From: Coriobacteriia bacterium
Lineage (GTDB): Bacteria > Actinomycetota > Coriobacteriia > Anaerosomatales > JAUVQN01
Assembly: GCA_030598125.1 (NCBI GenBank)
Contig: JAUVQN010000092.1
Location: 1 to 5,590 of the forward strand
Length of the DNA stretch: 5,590 bases
Reading direction: 5' to 3'
The translations under genes were made by a program, and so were the position numbers. This document shows, one piece after another, positions 1-5,590 of this stretch; within the stretch, counting starts at the first letter, position 1, and every line of letters begins with the position of its first letter. Below the pieces are notes generated by a model, which saw only the letters and a list, made by a program, of their open reading frames with translations, did not search any database and had not been told where the DNA came from.

Positions 1-1
1 G

Positions 2-271
2 CTGCATCGCTCTCGGACCGTCTTCTCTCCGATCGGGCTGTCGTTGGGCGGAGCGACCGCTCACGTCCTCGCGCAGCTCGCAGGTGCGTCGCTCCTCGTG
101 GGGTCCGTGGCGCCGCTCGGCCTTGCACCGATCTCCCTGACTGTCGCGGCGCTCTTCGGCGCAGCGGTGGGAGTGCTCGCGATGCTCGTCCTCGACCGGG
201 TCCCCTCCCTGGCCGTCGTGGGGGCAGGATCCGGGGAGGTGGGCGTCCGTGGCGCCGAGGCTCCCAGGTAG
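2..271 (+). CDS. Gx transporter / heptaprenyl diphosphate synthase component I family membrane protein (C-terminal fragment)
   Basis: The reading frame is open to the left edge of the window, so only about the last 89 residues are visible and the true start lies outside. The visible part begins with a short segment reading TVFSPIGLSLGGATAHVLAQ, followed by two hydrophobic stretches (about ASLLVGSVAPLGLAPISL and TVAALFGAAVGVLAMLVL) and a short polar tail ending in EAPR. The pattern 'F-S-x-x-G-x-S-x-x-G-A-x-A-H-x-x-x-Q' followed by two closing helices matches my recollection of the C-terminus of the Gx transporter family (COG4769), often annotated as heptaprenyl diphosphate synthase component I. 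These are small integral membrane proteins with an uncertain, possibly substrate-binding transporter role. Its position before radC and mreBCD agrees with Gram-positive neighbourhoods. The stop codon lies 23 bases inside radC. The family assignment rests on a short fragment, so another small polytopic membrane protein remains possible. Confidence 0.68.
   Translation: MHRSRTVFSPIGLSLGGATAHVLAQLAGASLLVGSVAPLGLAPISLTVAALFGAAVGVLAMLVLDRVPSLAVVGAGSGEVGVRGAEAPR
233..240 (+). promoter_or_regulatory. Ribosome binding site of radC
   Basis: GGGGAGGT lies 8 bases before the GTG at 249, inside the end of the upstream membrane-protein gene. It supports GTG 249 as the radC start. Reading back in the radC frame to about position 207, I find no other start codon. 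Confidence 0.6.
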
Positions 272-911
272 CGCTCGGGACGCGCGCTCGCTGATCCTGT
301 CCGGCCGCGCCGAGGCCGTCTCCGACGAGTGCCTGGTGGAGTTGCTGCTCGGAGCGGCAGGGCGCCGAGCGGCAGGGGCGCTGCTCACGGACCATCCGAT
401 CCCCGACGGTCTGTGGCGCGTGGGCCCCGAGGAGCTGGTCGGCTACCGGGGAGTGGGGCCGGCGACGACGGCACGCGTGCTCGCGTGTTTCGAGATGAGC
501 CGAAGGGCCCCGGTCTGGGCCGCGTCGGAGAGGCCCGTCGTGTCGGGGGCGGAGGACGTGGTGCGGCTCTGCTCCGCCCAGTTCCGCGGTCTCGATCGGG
601 AGCACTTCTGGGCGCTGCCCCTGAACACGAAGAACCAGCTGCTCAAGGCGGTGGAGGTGTCGGTCGGGAGCTTGAACGCCGCGATCGTCCACCCGAGAGA
701 GCTGTTCCGTGAGGCGGTGCGCCTCTCCGCGGCGTCGGTCGTCGTCGTGCACAACCACCCCAGCGGCGACACGTCCCCGTCAGCCGCCGACATCACACTC
801 ACGCGGCGTCTCGTGAAGGCGGGCGATGTGCTCGGGATCGAGCTTCTCGACCACGTCGTGATCGGCGACGGTGGCGAGTCCGTGAGCCTCAGGGAGAGCG
901 GCGTCATGTGA
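249..911 (+). CDS. radC: RadC family JAMM/MPN-domain protein
   Basis: This 220-residue protein is close to the usual RadC length (about 225). Residues 58-86 form a helix-hairpin-helix-like region (VGPEELVGYRGVGPATTARV, then an E-x-x-RR end). The JAMM domain follows from about residue 98, with the conserved PREL at 149-152 and the metal signature HNHPSGDTSPSAAD at 168-181. This fits HxHPx6Sx2D exactly, with H168, H170, S178 and D181 as expected metal and catalytic residues. DHVVIGDG at 201-208 and the closing S-x-R-E-x-G are also typical. RadC was once called a DNA repair protein, but that role is not supported for the family as a whole; a metal-dependent hydrolase fold is predicted and the substrate is unknown. 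The N-terminus lacks about 10-15 residues of the usual leader before the 'SDxxLxxLLLG' helix. The gene overlaps the upstream one by 23 bases and so is probably co-transcribed and translationally coupled with it. Confidence 0.95.
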   Translation: MAPRLPGSARDARSLILSGRAEAVSDECLVELLLGAAGRRAAGALLTDHPIPDGLWRVGPEELVGYRGVGPATTARVLACFEMSRRAPVWAASERPVVSGAEDVVRLCSAQFRGLDREHFWALPLNTKNQLLKAVEVSVGSLNAAIVHPRELFREAVRLSAASVVVVHNHPSGDTSPSAADITLTRRLVKAGDVLGIELLDHVVIGDGGESVSLRESGVM

Positions 912-977
912 CTTCGGAGGGCCGGCCCCCACCCGTGCGCCCCGGGGTCTGCGGTCCCATCCCGACGCTCCCGCTCG

Positions 978-1001
978 CTGCGACGTTCTTGCACGTCGCA
1001 G
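978..1001. repeat. Perfect inverted repeat in the radC-mreB intergenic region
   Basis: The left arm CTGCGACGT (978-986) and right arm ACGTCGCAG (993-1001) are exact reverse complements around a 6-base loop TCTTGC. The element lies 66 bases after the radC stop and ends 25 bases before the -10-like hexamer of mreB. No T-run follows it (the next bases are GGGG), so it is not a standard intrinsic terminator. It could be a protein-binding operator upstream of the mreB promoter, or a hairpin protecting or ending the radC transcript. Only the symmetry is seen; its function is inferred. Confidence 0.5.
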
Positions 1002-1023
1002 GGGTAGCGGTGGACACCTTCTG

Positions 1024-1032
1024 TGCTAGACT
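1024..1032 (+). promoter_or_regulatory. Putative extended -10 promoter element for the mre operon
   Basis: TGCTAGACT is an extended -10 motif (TG-n-TAGACT, four of six matches to TATAAT) 61 bases before the mreB start, in the only gap of the window large enough for a promoter. No convincing -35 hexamer lies 16-18 bases upstream, which is tolerated in extended -10 promoters. Transcription would start near 1038-1040 and give a leader of about 54 bases. This is a pattern match in GC-rich DNA. Confidence 0.4.
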
Positions 1033-1082
1033 GTCTCGGTCGCGGAGCGCGTCGCCCCGCTTTGTCGGCATGCGGACAGAAC

Positions 1083-1086
1083 GGAG
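1083..1086 (+). promoter_or_regulatory. Ribosome binding site that selects the TTG start of mreB
   Basis: GGAG is 6 bases before the TTG at 1093. The next candidate, ATG 1108, has no purine-rich sequence at a suitable distance (CGCTCATCGAC precedes it). The site therefore favours the TTG start and the N-terminus MSLIDMLFG. Confidence 0.55.
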
Positions 1087-1092
1087 CGACCC

Positions 1093-2133
1093 TTGTCGCT
1101 CATCGACATGCTCTTCGGGGCGTGGGGCGGGGACATGGCGGTGGACCTCGGGACCGCCAACACGCTCGTCTCTGTGCGCGGTCAGGGCATCGTGCTCATC
1201 GAGCCCTCCGTCGTGGCTGTCGAGAAGAACACGAAGCGCGTGCTAGCCGTCGGCATCGAGGCCAAGCGCATGCTCGGCCGGACTCCCGGCTCCATCGTCG
1301 CGATCAGGCCGCTCAAGGACGGCGTGATCGCGGACTTCGAAGTGACCGAGTCCATGCTGCGCTACTTCATCAACAAGACGAGGCCCACTCGCTTCCCCTG
1401 GCAGCCGAAGCCGCGCGTGGTCGTGTGCGTGCCGTCCGGTGTGACCGAGGTAGAGAAGAGAGCGGTGTTCGAAGCGACCATGCAGGCGGGAGCTCGCCAC
1501 GCCTACCTCATCGAAGAGCCGATGGCCGCGGCGATCGGTGCGGACCTCCCGAACCAGGAACCTACCGGGAACATGGTGGTCGACATCGGCGGCGGGACGA
1601 CCGAGGTCGCCGTGATCTCGCTCGGAGGGATCGTCGTCTCCGAGTCGATCCGCATCGCCGGCGACGAGTTCGACGAGGCGATCATCGGCCACGTGAAGCG
1701 CGAGTACAACGTGCTCGTCGGGGAGCGGACGGCCGAGGAGATCAAGTTCGAGATCGGCTCGGCGTACCCCCTCGAGGAGGAGGTCGACGTCGAGGTCCGC
1801 GGCCGCGATCTCCTGACCGGCCTGCCACGAACGATACAGCTGTCGTCCGAGGAGATGCGGGGCGCCATCGAGGAGCCGACGAACGCCATCGTCGCGGCGA
1901 TCAAGGCGACGCTCGAGCGGACGCCCCCGGAACTCGCTTCCGACATCATGGAGTACGGGATCGTGCTCACCGGCGGTGGGGCGCTCCTGAAGAACATCGA
2001 CGAGCGGCTTCGGCACGAGACATCCATGCCGGTGCACGTCTCCGAGCACGCGCTCGTGAACGTGGTCATGGGCTCCGCGCTCGCGCTCGAGGAGATCGAC
2101 GTGCTGAAGAAGGTGCTGACCGGTTCGAGGTGA
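1093..2133 (+). CDS. mreB: Rod shape-determining protein MreB (bacterial actin)
   Basis: This is a full-length 346-residue MreB (family usually 335-350). The actin-fold nucleotide motifs are intact: phosphate 1 DLGTANT at 18-24, the catalytic-loop region [11 protein letters not shown] at 139-149, phosphate 2 [13 protein letters not shown] at 164-176, and the adenosine motif [13 protein letters not shown] at 291-303. MreB binds ATP and polymerises into membrane-attached double filaments that steer the elongasome and set rod width. The short hydrophobic N-terminus ([13 protein letters not shown]) may help membrane contact. I chose the TTG start because it has a correctly spaced GGAG and gives the normal leader; ATG 1108 would remove five residues. 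It is the first gene of the mre cluster, separated from radC by 181 bases with promoter-like sequence, and mreC follows after 36 bases. No defect is visible. Confidence 0.98.
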   Translation: MSLIDMLFGAWGGDMAVDLGTANTLVSVRGQGIVLIEPSVVAVEKNTKRVLAVGIEAKRMLGRTPGSIVAIRPLKDGVIADFEVTESMLRYFINKTRPTRFPWQPKPRVVVCVPSGVTEVEKRAVFEATMQAGARHAYLIEEPMAAAIGADLPNQEPTGNMVVDIGGGTTEVAVISLGGIVVSESIRIAGDEFDEAIIGHVKREYNVLVGERTAEEIKFEIGSAYPLEEEVDVEVRGRDLLTGLPRTIQLSSEEMRGAIEEPTNAIVAAIKATLERTPPELASDIMEYGIVLTGGGALLKNIDERLRHETSMPVHVSEHALVNVVMGSALALEEIDVLKKVLTGSR

Positions 2134-2169
2134 GCCTCTTCGTTCCGCTCCCGACCTGGGAGATGACGC

Positions 2170-3024
2170 ATGAGGGGTCTTGAGGTCGAGACCCGCAAGG
2201 GCAGGCCGGTACTGCTCGTCGTGCTGGTCGTCATCGCCATCATCCTCGTGAGCATCTACTTCCGCGAGGGAGAAGACGGTGTCCTACATCGTTCGAGAGC
2301 CGTGGCGCTCGCTGCGTCGGAGCCGGTGGCGATCGCGGGCGAGTGGGTGTCGACGCCGTTCAGGCGCGTCGGAGGCCTCGCGTCTGGACTCGCCGTGTCG
2401 AGAACAGAGTACGAGGAGCTCCGAGTGCAGAACGAGGAGTTCAGAGCACGACTCGCGGAGCTCGAAGAGGCTGGTCTGGAGGCGGAGAGGCTCCGCGGAC
2501 TCGTGGGCTTCGTCGAGGAGCAGGACTTCGAGTACGTCGGCGTCCGGGTCATCGGGCGGCCTACGACCTCGTGGGAGGGTGCACTCATCATCGATCGGGG
2601 CGAGAACGACGGAATACGCACTGGCATGCCGGTGATCGCCGCGCAGGGGCTTGTGGGTCAGGTCGTCGAGGTGTCCCCGGGAAGCTCGAAGGTCCGACTC
2701 ATCACCGACCAGCGAAGCGGCGTCGCCGCGCTCGTCCAGGCGAGCCGAGCGGAGGGGATCGTCGCTGGCACGCTCGAGGGTCCGATGATCCTCGACTTCG
2801 TCGACGCTGAAGAGGCTCCGGTCGCCGGCGACGTGGTGCTCACATCTGGCATGGGCGGCATCTACCCCAAGGGCCTCGTCGTCGGTGATGTGGTGGACGT
2901 GTACGACGAGCGGCATCGCCTCTATCCGACGATCGAAGTCGAGTCGCGCGTACCGATCACGGAGATCGAGGAGGTTCTCGTGATCACCGCGCCGGGAACC
3001 GCGGGAGACGAGGCGGGACAGTGA
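2170..3024 (+). CDS. mreC: Rod shape-determining protein MreC
   Basis: The 284-residue protein has the standard MreC layout: a short basic cytoplasmic N-terminus, one transmembrane helix at about 12-30 (PVLLVVLVVIAIILVSIYF), a heptad-like coiled coil at about 76-113 rich in E, L and R, and the extracytoplasmic MreC beta-barrel domain at about 118-273. Typical domain signatures are GLVGQVVEVSPGSSKVRLIT at 160-179 and TSGMGGIYPKGLVVGDV at 225-241. MreC is a bitopic scaffold that dimerises outside the membrane and binds and activates PBP2, connecting it to MreD, RodA and MreB. The ATG start is supported by GGGAG 7 bases upstream. Its TGA stop overlaps the mreD GTG start (GTGA), which points to translational coupling. 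The C-terminal tail after the barrel is short (APGTAGDEAGQ), without the long low-complexity extension some actinobacterial MreCs carry. Confidence 0.96.
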   Translation: MRGLEVETRKGRPVLLVVLVVIAIILVSIYFREGEDGVLHRSRAVALAASEPVAIAGEWVSTPFRRVGGLASGLAVSRTEYEELRVQNEEFRARLAELEEAGLEAERLRGLVGFVEEQDFEYVGVRVIGRPTTSWEGALIIDRGENDGIRTGMPVIAAQGLVGQVVEVSPGSSKVRLITDQRSGVAALVQASRAEGIVAGTLEGPMILDFVDAEEAPVAGDVVLTSGMGGIYPKGLVVGDVVDVYDERHRLYPTIEVESRVPITEIEEVLVITAPGTAGDEAGQ

Positions 3025-3533
3025 AGCAGGCGATACCCTCGATACTGGCACTGCTCGGAGCCGCGGTCCTGCAGGTGGGCGTCGCGCCTCGCCTGGCGAT
3101 CGGAGGCGTCGTTCCCAACTTCATCCTTCTCGTCGTCGTGACGCTCGCCATGGTCGAGGGACCGACGGCCGGCTGTGCGCTGGGTTTCGCGGGCGGGCTC
3201 GTGCTCGACCTGCTCGGCTCGGGTCCCATCGGGGTGTGGGCGCTCGTGCTGTGCGTGGTGGGCTACCTCACGGGGATGCTGCAGGAGCGGCTCTTCGCGG
3301 AGGGATGGTTGCTGCCGGTCACCGTGGTCTTCGCCGCCAGCCTCGTCGCGGCGTTCGGCTACTGGATGGTGTCGAGCATCGTCGGCGAGGGCGGTGCGTT
3401 CGGCGCGACGGTACTGAGGATCATCCTGCCGAGCGCCGTCTACAACACCGTGCTCGCAGTGCTCGTGTACCCGTGGTTGGCGCGACTCTTGCGACGGGAA
3501 CCCGCCGTCGAGACCGTCCGCCAGTTCCGGTAG
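3021..3533 (+). CDS. mreD: Rod shape-determining protein MreD
   Basis: This 170-residue, highly hydrophobic protein matches MreD in size and topology. I count about six membrane segments, near 3-20, 28-46, 48-65, 70-87, 97-119 and 131-156. MreD-like sequence points are VPNFILLVVV (31-40), GLVLDLLGSGPIGVWAL (59-75, with an Asp inside the membrane) and the YN in SAVYNTVLAVLVYP (138-151). The final Arg-rich tail (LLRREP onward) should be cytoplasmic. MreD is part of the MreBCD scaffold; its biochemical role is not settled, though it is thought to modulate the MreC-PBP2 interaction. The GTG start shares four bases with the mreC stop, so translation is probably coupled. MreD diverges strongly between phyla, so position in the cluster carries part of this call. 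Confidence 0.93.
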   Translation: MKQAIPSILALLGAAVLQVGVAPRLAIGGVVPNFILLVVVTLAMVEGPTAGCALGFAGGLVLDLLGSGPIGVWALVLCVVGYLTGMLQERLFAEGWLLPVTVVFAASLVAAFGYWMVSSIVGEGGAFGATVLRIILPSAVYNTVLAVLVYPWLARLLRREPAVETVRQFR

Positions 3534-3539
3534 GAGCCC

Positions 3540-5399
3540 ATGACCTCGTTCAAAGAGAGGCTGAGAAGCAGGTTCGGCGTCCTGGGGATCGTCGTCGCAC
3601 TCGTGATCGGCGTGCTCCTCGTGCGTCTCTGGAGCATCCAGGTGCTCACCGCCGACGAGTATGTCGCCTTGGCGGAAGAGAACCGTGTGCGGGAGTTCTC
3701 CGTCGAGGCGCCACGAGGCGAGATCGTGGACCGTGAAGGGCGTCCGCTGGTGACGAACCGCCCGGCGCTGGCGGTCACCGTCGACCCGGCGTACATCGAG
3801 GACGAAGAACTGCTCGAGCGCCTCTCGGAGGCGCTCGGCATGGAGGTCTCCGCGATCGAGGAGCGCCTCTCGAGCGTACGCGAGGAACGCCTCAAGCCAC
3901 GTGTGCTCATGCTCGACGTGCCGATGGAAGTCGTGAGCTACATCTCGGAACACGGGGTGGACTTCCCGGGCGTCGCGATCGAGACCGTGCCGGTGCGCGA
4001 GTACCCGAACGGCGGTGTCGCGGCGCACGTGCTGGGCTACACGGGGGAGATCTCCGAGGAACAGATCGAGGACAACGAGGAGTTCTCCGACTACTCGCTC
4101 GGCGACGTCGTGGGCAAGACCGGCATCGAGCGCTCGTACGAATCCGTGCTGCGCGGGGAGGAGGGCTTCGTGCGCGTCGAGGTCGACGCGAGAGGGCTTC
4201 CACACCGCGTGCTCGAGCGACGTGAGCCCATCCCCGGCCGCGATATCGCGCTGACGTTGGATCTCGACGTCCAGATGGTGGCGGAAGAGGCGCTCGTCCA
4301 GGCGCTTGAGGAGGCGGACTACCAGGACTTCCCCGATGCGCGCGCCGGCGCTGCCGTGGCTCTCGATCTGAGGACGGGTGAGGTCGTGGCCATGGCGAGC
4401 GTCCCGTCCTACGATCCCGCGCTCTTCATCGGTGGCATCGGCCAGGACGACTGGGAGGCGCTCAACGACGAAGAGAGCGAGTACCCGCTCAACAACCGTG
4501 CTGTCATGTCGGCGTACCCGCCGGCATCCACATTCAAGGCCGTCACCGGCATCGCGGGGCTCGAAGAGGGTGTGACGAGCCTTTCGAAGGGCTACTACTG
4601 CGCGGGCAAGTGGACGGAGATGGGCGAGCAGTGGCCGAAGCACTGCTGGAAGCGTACGGGCCACGGGAACATGGGCTTCATGACCGGCATGCGGGACTCC
4701 TGCGACACCGTCTTCTACGAGATCGGCTACGAGTTCTACAAGCGCAAGGACGAGCGCCTGCAGGCGTACTCGCGCAGCTTCGGGCTGGGCGAGACGACCG
4801 GCATCGATCTTCCAGGAGAGGTGCCCGGGCGCGTGCCCGACGCGTCTTGGAAGCGCGAGTACAACAGCTTCTACCCCGAGTACCAGACGTGGTTGCCAGG
4901 AGACACCGTCAATATGGCGATCGGCCAGGGCGACATGCTGACGACGCCTCTGCAGATGGCGTCCGTCTTCGGGACGCTCGGCAACGACGGCGTCATGATG
5001 CGTCCGCACCTCATGCAGGAGATCATCGGACCGACGGCGGACACGTCGCTCCTCTTCGAGCCGGAGGTCGCGCACGAGCCCCCGGTCTCCGAAGAGAACC
5101 TCGGGATCATGAGGCGGGCGCTCACCCTGGTGACCGAGTCGGGGACGGCCGAGGACGCATGGGAGGGCTTCCCGACCCGCGTCGCCGGCAAGACCGGCAC
5201 GGCGGAGGTGCGGGGGAAGGACGACTACGCGTGGTTCGTCGCGTACGCGCCCGCAGACGATCCACAGTACGCTGTCGCCGTCATCATCGAGCAGGGTGGC
5301 AGCGGCGGAGGCGTGGCGGCACCGGCGACCCGGCAGATCCTCTCCTCCCTCCTCGGCTACGAGGTCGAGTGGGTGCACGCCACGGACGAGTCGAGGTAG
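3540..5399 (+). CDS. mrdA: Penicillin-binding protein 2 (class B transpeptidase of the elongasome)
   Basis: The 619-residue protein is a full-length PBP2 (E. coli about 633). It has a short cytoplasmic N-terminus, one transmembrane helix at about 13-32, a PBP dimerisation/pedestal domain at about 55-230 (APRGEIVDREGRPL at 57-70, YPNGGVAAHVLGYTGEIS at 155-172, VGKTGIERSYESVLRG at 191-206) and a transpeptidase domain at about 265-605. Catalytic motifs are intact: S330-T-F-K333 with the acylated serine, S387-C-D389 (the SxD variant usual for PBP2) and K551-T-G. It cross-links new glycan strands outside the membrane, paired with RodA and activated by MreC; beta-lactams such as mecillinam target this family. 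Cys354, Cys369, His375 and Cys388 may form a metal site. The ATG is 6 bases after the mreD stop, with AGGAG overlapping that stop and an unusually short 3-base spacer, which suggests coupled translation. Confidence 0.97.
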   Translation: MTSFKERLRSRFGVLGIVVALVIGVLLVRLWSIQVLTADEYVALAEENRVREFSVEAPRGEIVDREGRPLVTNRPALAVTVDPAYIEDEELLERLSEALGMEVSAIEERLSSVREERLKPRVLMLDVPMEVVSYISEHGVDFPGVAIETVPVREYPNGGVAAHVLGYTGEISEEQIEDNEEFSDYSLGDVVGKTGIERSYESVLRGEEGFVRVEVDARGLPHRVLERREPIPGRDIALTLDLDVQMVAEEALVQALEEADYQDFPDARAGAAVALDLRTGEVVAMASVPSYDPALFIGGIGQDDWEALNDEESEYPLNNRAVMSAYPPASTFKAVTGIAGLEEGVTSLSKGYYCAGKWTEMGEQWPKHCWKRTGHGNMGFMTGMRDSCDTVFYEIGYEFYKRKDERLQAYSRSFGLGETTGIDLPGEVPGRVPDASWKREYNSFYPEYQTWLPGDTVNMAIGQGDMLTTPLQMASVFGTLGNDGVMMRPHLMQEIIGPTADTSLLFEPEVAHEPPVSEENLGIMRRALTLVTESGTAEDAWEGFPTRVAGKTGTAEVRGKDDYAWFVAYAPADDPQYAVAVIIEQGGSGGGVAAPATRQILSSLLGYEVEWVHATDESR

Positions 5400-5417
5400 C
5401 CGGTGGAGCGGGCGCCC

Positions 5418-5590
5418 ATGGCTCGGTTCGCCAGCCGGGTGAACTGGCCACTCCTTCTCTTGACCGCCGCGCTGATCGTCTTCGGCACGGCGCTCGGCTT
5501 CGTCGGCGAGCGGTTCGATCTTGAACATCCGCCGAGCCAGCCAGATGGTGACAAGTGTGGCGATTACGACATAGGGGGCGGACTTGACGA
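5418..5590 (+). CDS. Partial membrane protein, probably the start of RodA, with an anomalous 3' part
   Basis: ATG 5418 is 18 bases after the PBP2 stop, with GGAG 9 bases before it; an in-frame GTG at 5403 is an alternative start. The frame stays open to the window edge. The first residues, MARFASRV then NWPLLLLTAALIVFGTAL, look like the basic leader and first transmembrane helix of a RodA/FtsW-type glycosyltransferase, the partner expected after PBP2. After residue 26 the expected SEDS continuation (a Y/W-S-A-like turn) is absent, and the frame reads GFVGERFDLEHPPSQPDGDK and onward. Third-position G/C is about 30 of 33 codons up to 5516, then about 12 of 24, so plus-strand coding character appears lost from about 5517. 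It may be rodA interrupted by a junction, or a different small membrane protein. I leave the symbol empty for that reason. Confidence 0.45.
   Translation, partial: MARFASRVNWPLLLLTAALIVFGTALGFVGERFDLEHPPSQPDGDKCGDYDIGGGLD

Noticed and set aside
919..947. GC-rich palindromes GGGCCGGCCC and CCCCGGGG after radC as a terminator
   Set aside because: Each is a short self-complementary run without a loop, and no T-rich stretch follows, so an intrinsic terminator is not supported.
1011..1016. TGGACA as the -35 box of the mreB promoter
   Set aside because: It is only 10 bases from the TAGACT hexamer, too close for a normal -35/-10 pair, and nothing resembling a -10 lies 16-18 bases after it.
1023..2183. 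386-residue plus-strand frame overlapping mreB in another phase
   Set aside because: The translation is extremely rich in Arg, Gly and His, as expected for an out-of-frame reading of GC-rich coding DNA; mreB explains the sequence.
1243..2255. Long minus-strand open frames across mreB (268 and 250 residues)
   Set aside because: They are shadows of the unmistakable mreB gene, with compositions typical of antisense high-GC translation and no family features.
2922..5528. 868-residue open frame on the minus strand antisense to the end of mreC, all of mreD and mrdA
   Set aside because: It lies codon-for-codon opposite mreD and mrdA, which share one frame. It stays open because TTA, CTA and TCA codons are rare in high-GC genes. 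The product is an Arg/His/Asp-rich, low-order sequence with no recognisable domain, whereas the plus strand encodes clear MreD and PBP2.
5496..5590. Minus-strand CDS entering from the right edge listed as a gene
   Set aside because: It has fair codon bias and a membrane-helix-like segment, but less than 100 bases are plausible, no stop ends it before the antisense region and I do not recognise the family. It is kept as part of a finding, not as a feature.

Overview
The window carries one compact plus-strand block from a high-GC bacterium. Coding sequence is strongly GC-biased at third codon positions, GTG and TTG starts are used, and genes are tightly packed. The core is the cell-elongation cluster mreB-mreC-mreD-mrdA (PBP2), followed by the start of what is probably rodA. 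Upstream are radC and the tail of a small membrane protein resembling the Gx transporter / heptaprenyl diphosphate synthase component I family. The order Gx transporter, radC, mreBCD, mrdA, rodA is known from Gram-positive lineages (Clostridia-like Bacillota and Coriobacteriia-type Actinomycetota). With this base composition I favour a high-GC rod-shaped Actinomycetota of the Coriobacteriia/OPB41 kind or a high-GC Bacillota. No marker in the window settles the taxon.

Layout: 2-271, C-terminal part of the Gx-type membrane protein; 249-911, radC, overlapping it by 23 bases; 912-1092, the only sizeable intergenic gap, with a perfect 9-bp inverted repeat, an extended -10 promoter-like element, an imperfect palindrome and the mreB ribosome binding site; 1093-2133 mreB; 2170-3024 mreC; 3021-3533 mreD (4-base overlap with mreC); 3540-5399 mrdA/PBP2; 5418 to the window end, a partial membrane-protein frame that starts like RodA. 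Gaps between the elongation genes are 36, -4, 6 and 18 bases, so they almost certainly form one transcription unit, probably started by the promoter-like site in front of mreB.

How they work together: MreB filaments on the inner face of the membrane organise the elongasome. MreC (one membrane segment, coiled coil, extracytoplasmic beta domain) and MreD (multi-pass) link MreB to the synthetic enzymes. PBP2 is the transpeptidase that pairs with the RodA glycosyltransferase to build lateral wall. RadC is a JAMM-fold protein of unsettled function that is often next to mre genes.

Nothing here is a clearly new system. Three points deserve a second look. The last ~75-95 bases stop looking like rodA or like plus-strand coding sequence, while the opposite strand there reads like a membrane protein, so a junction or misassembly is possible. 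PBP2 has a Cys3His set with the spacing of the zinc site reported in Acinetobacter PBP2. The radC-mreB gap has an unusual perfect inverted repeat.
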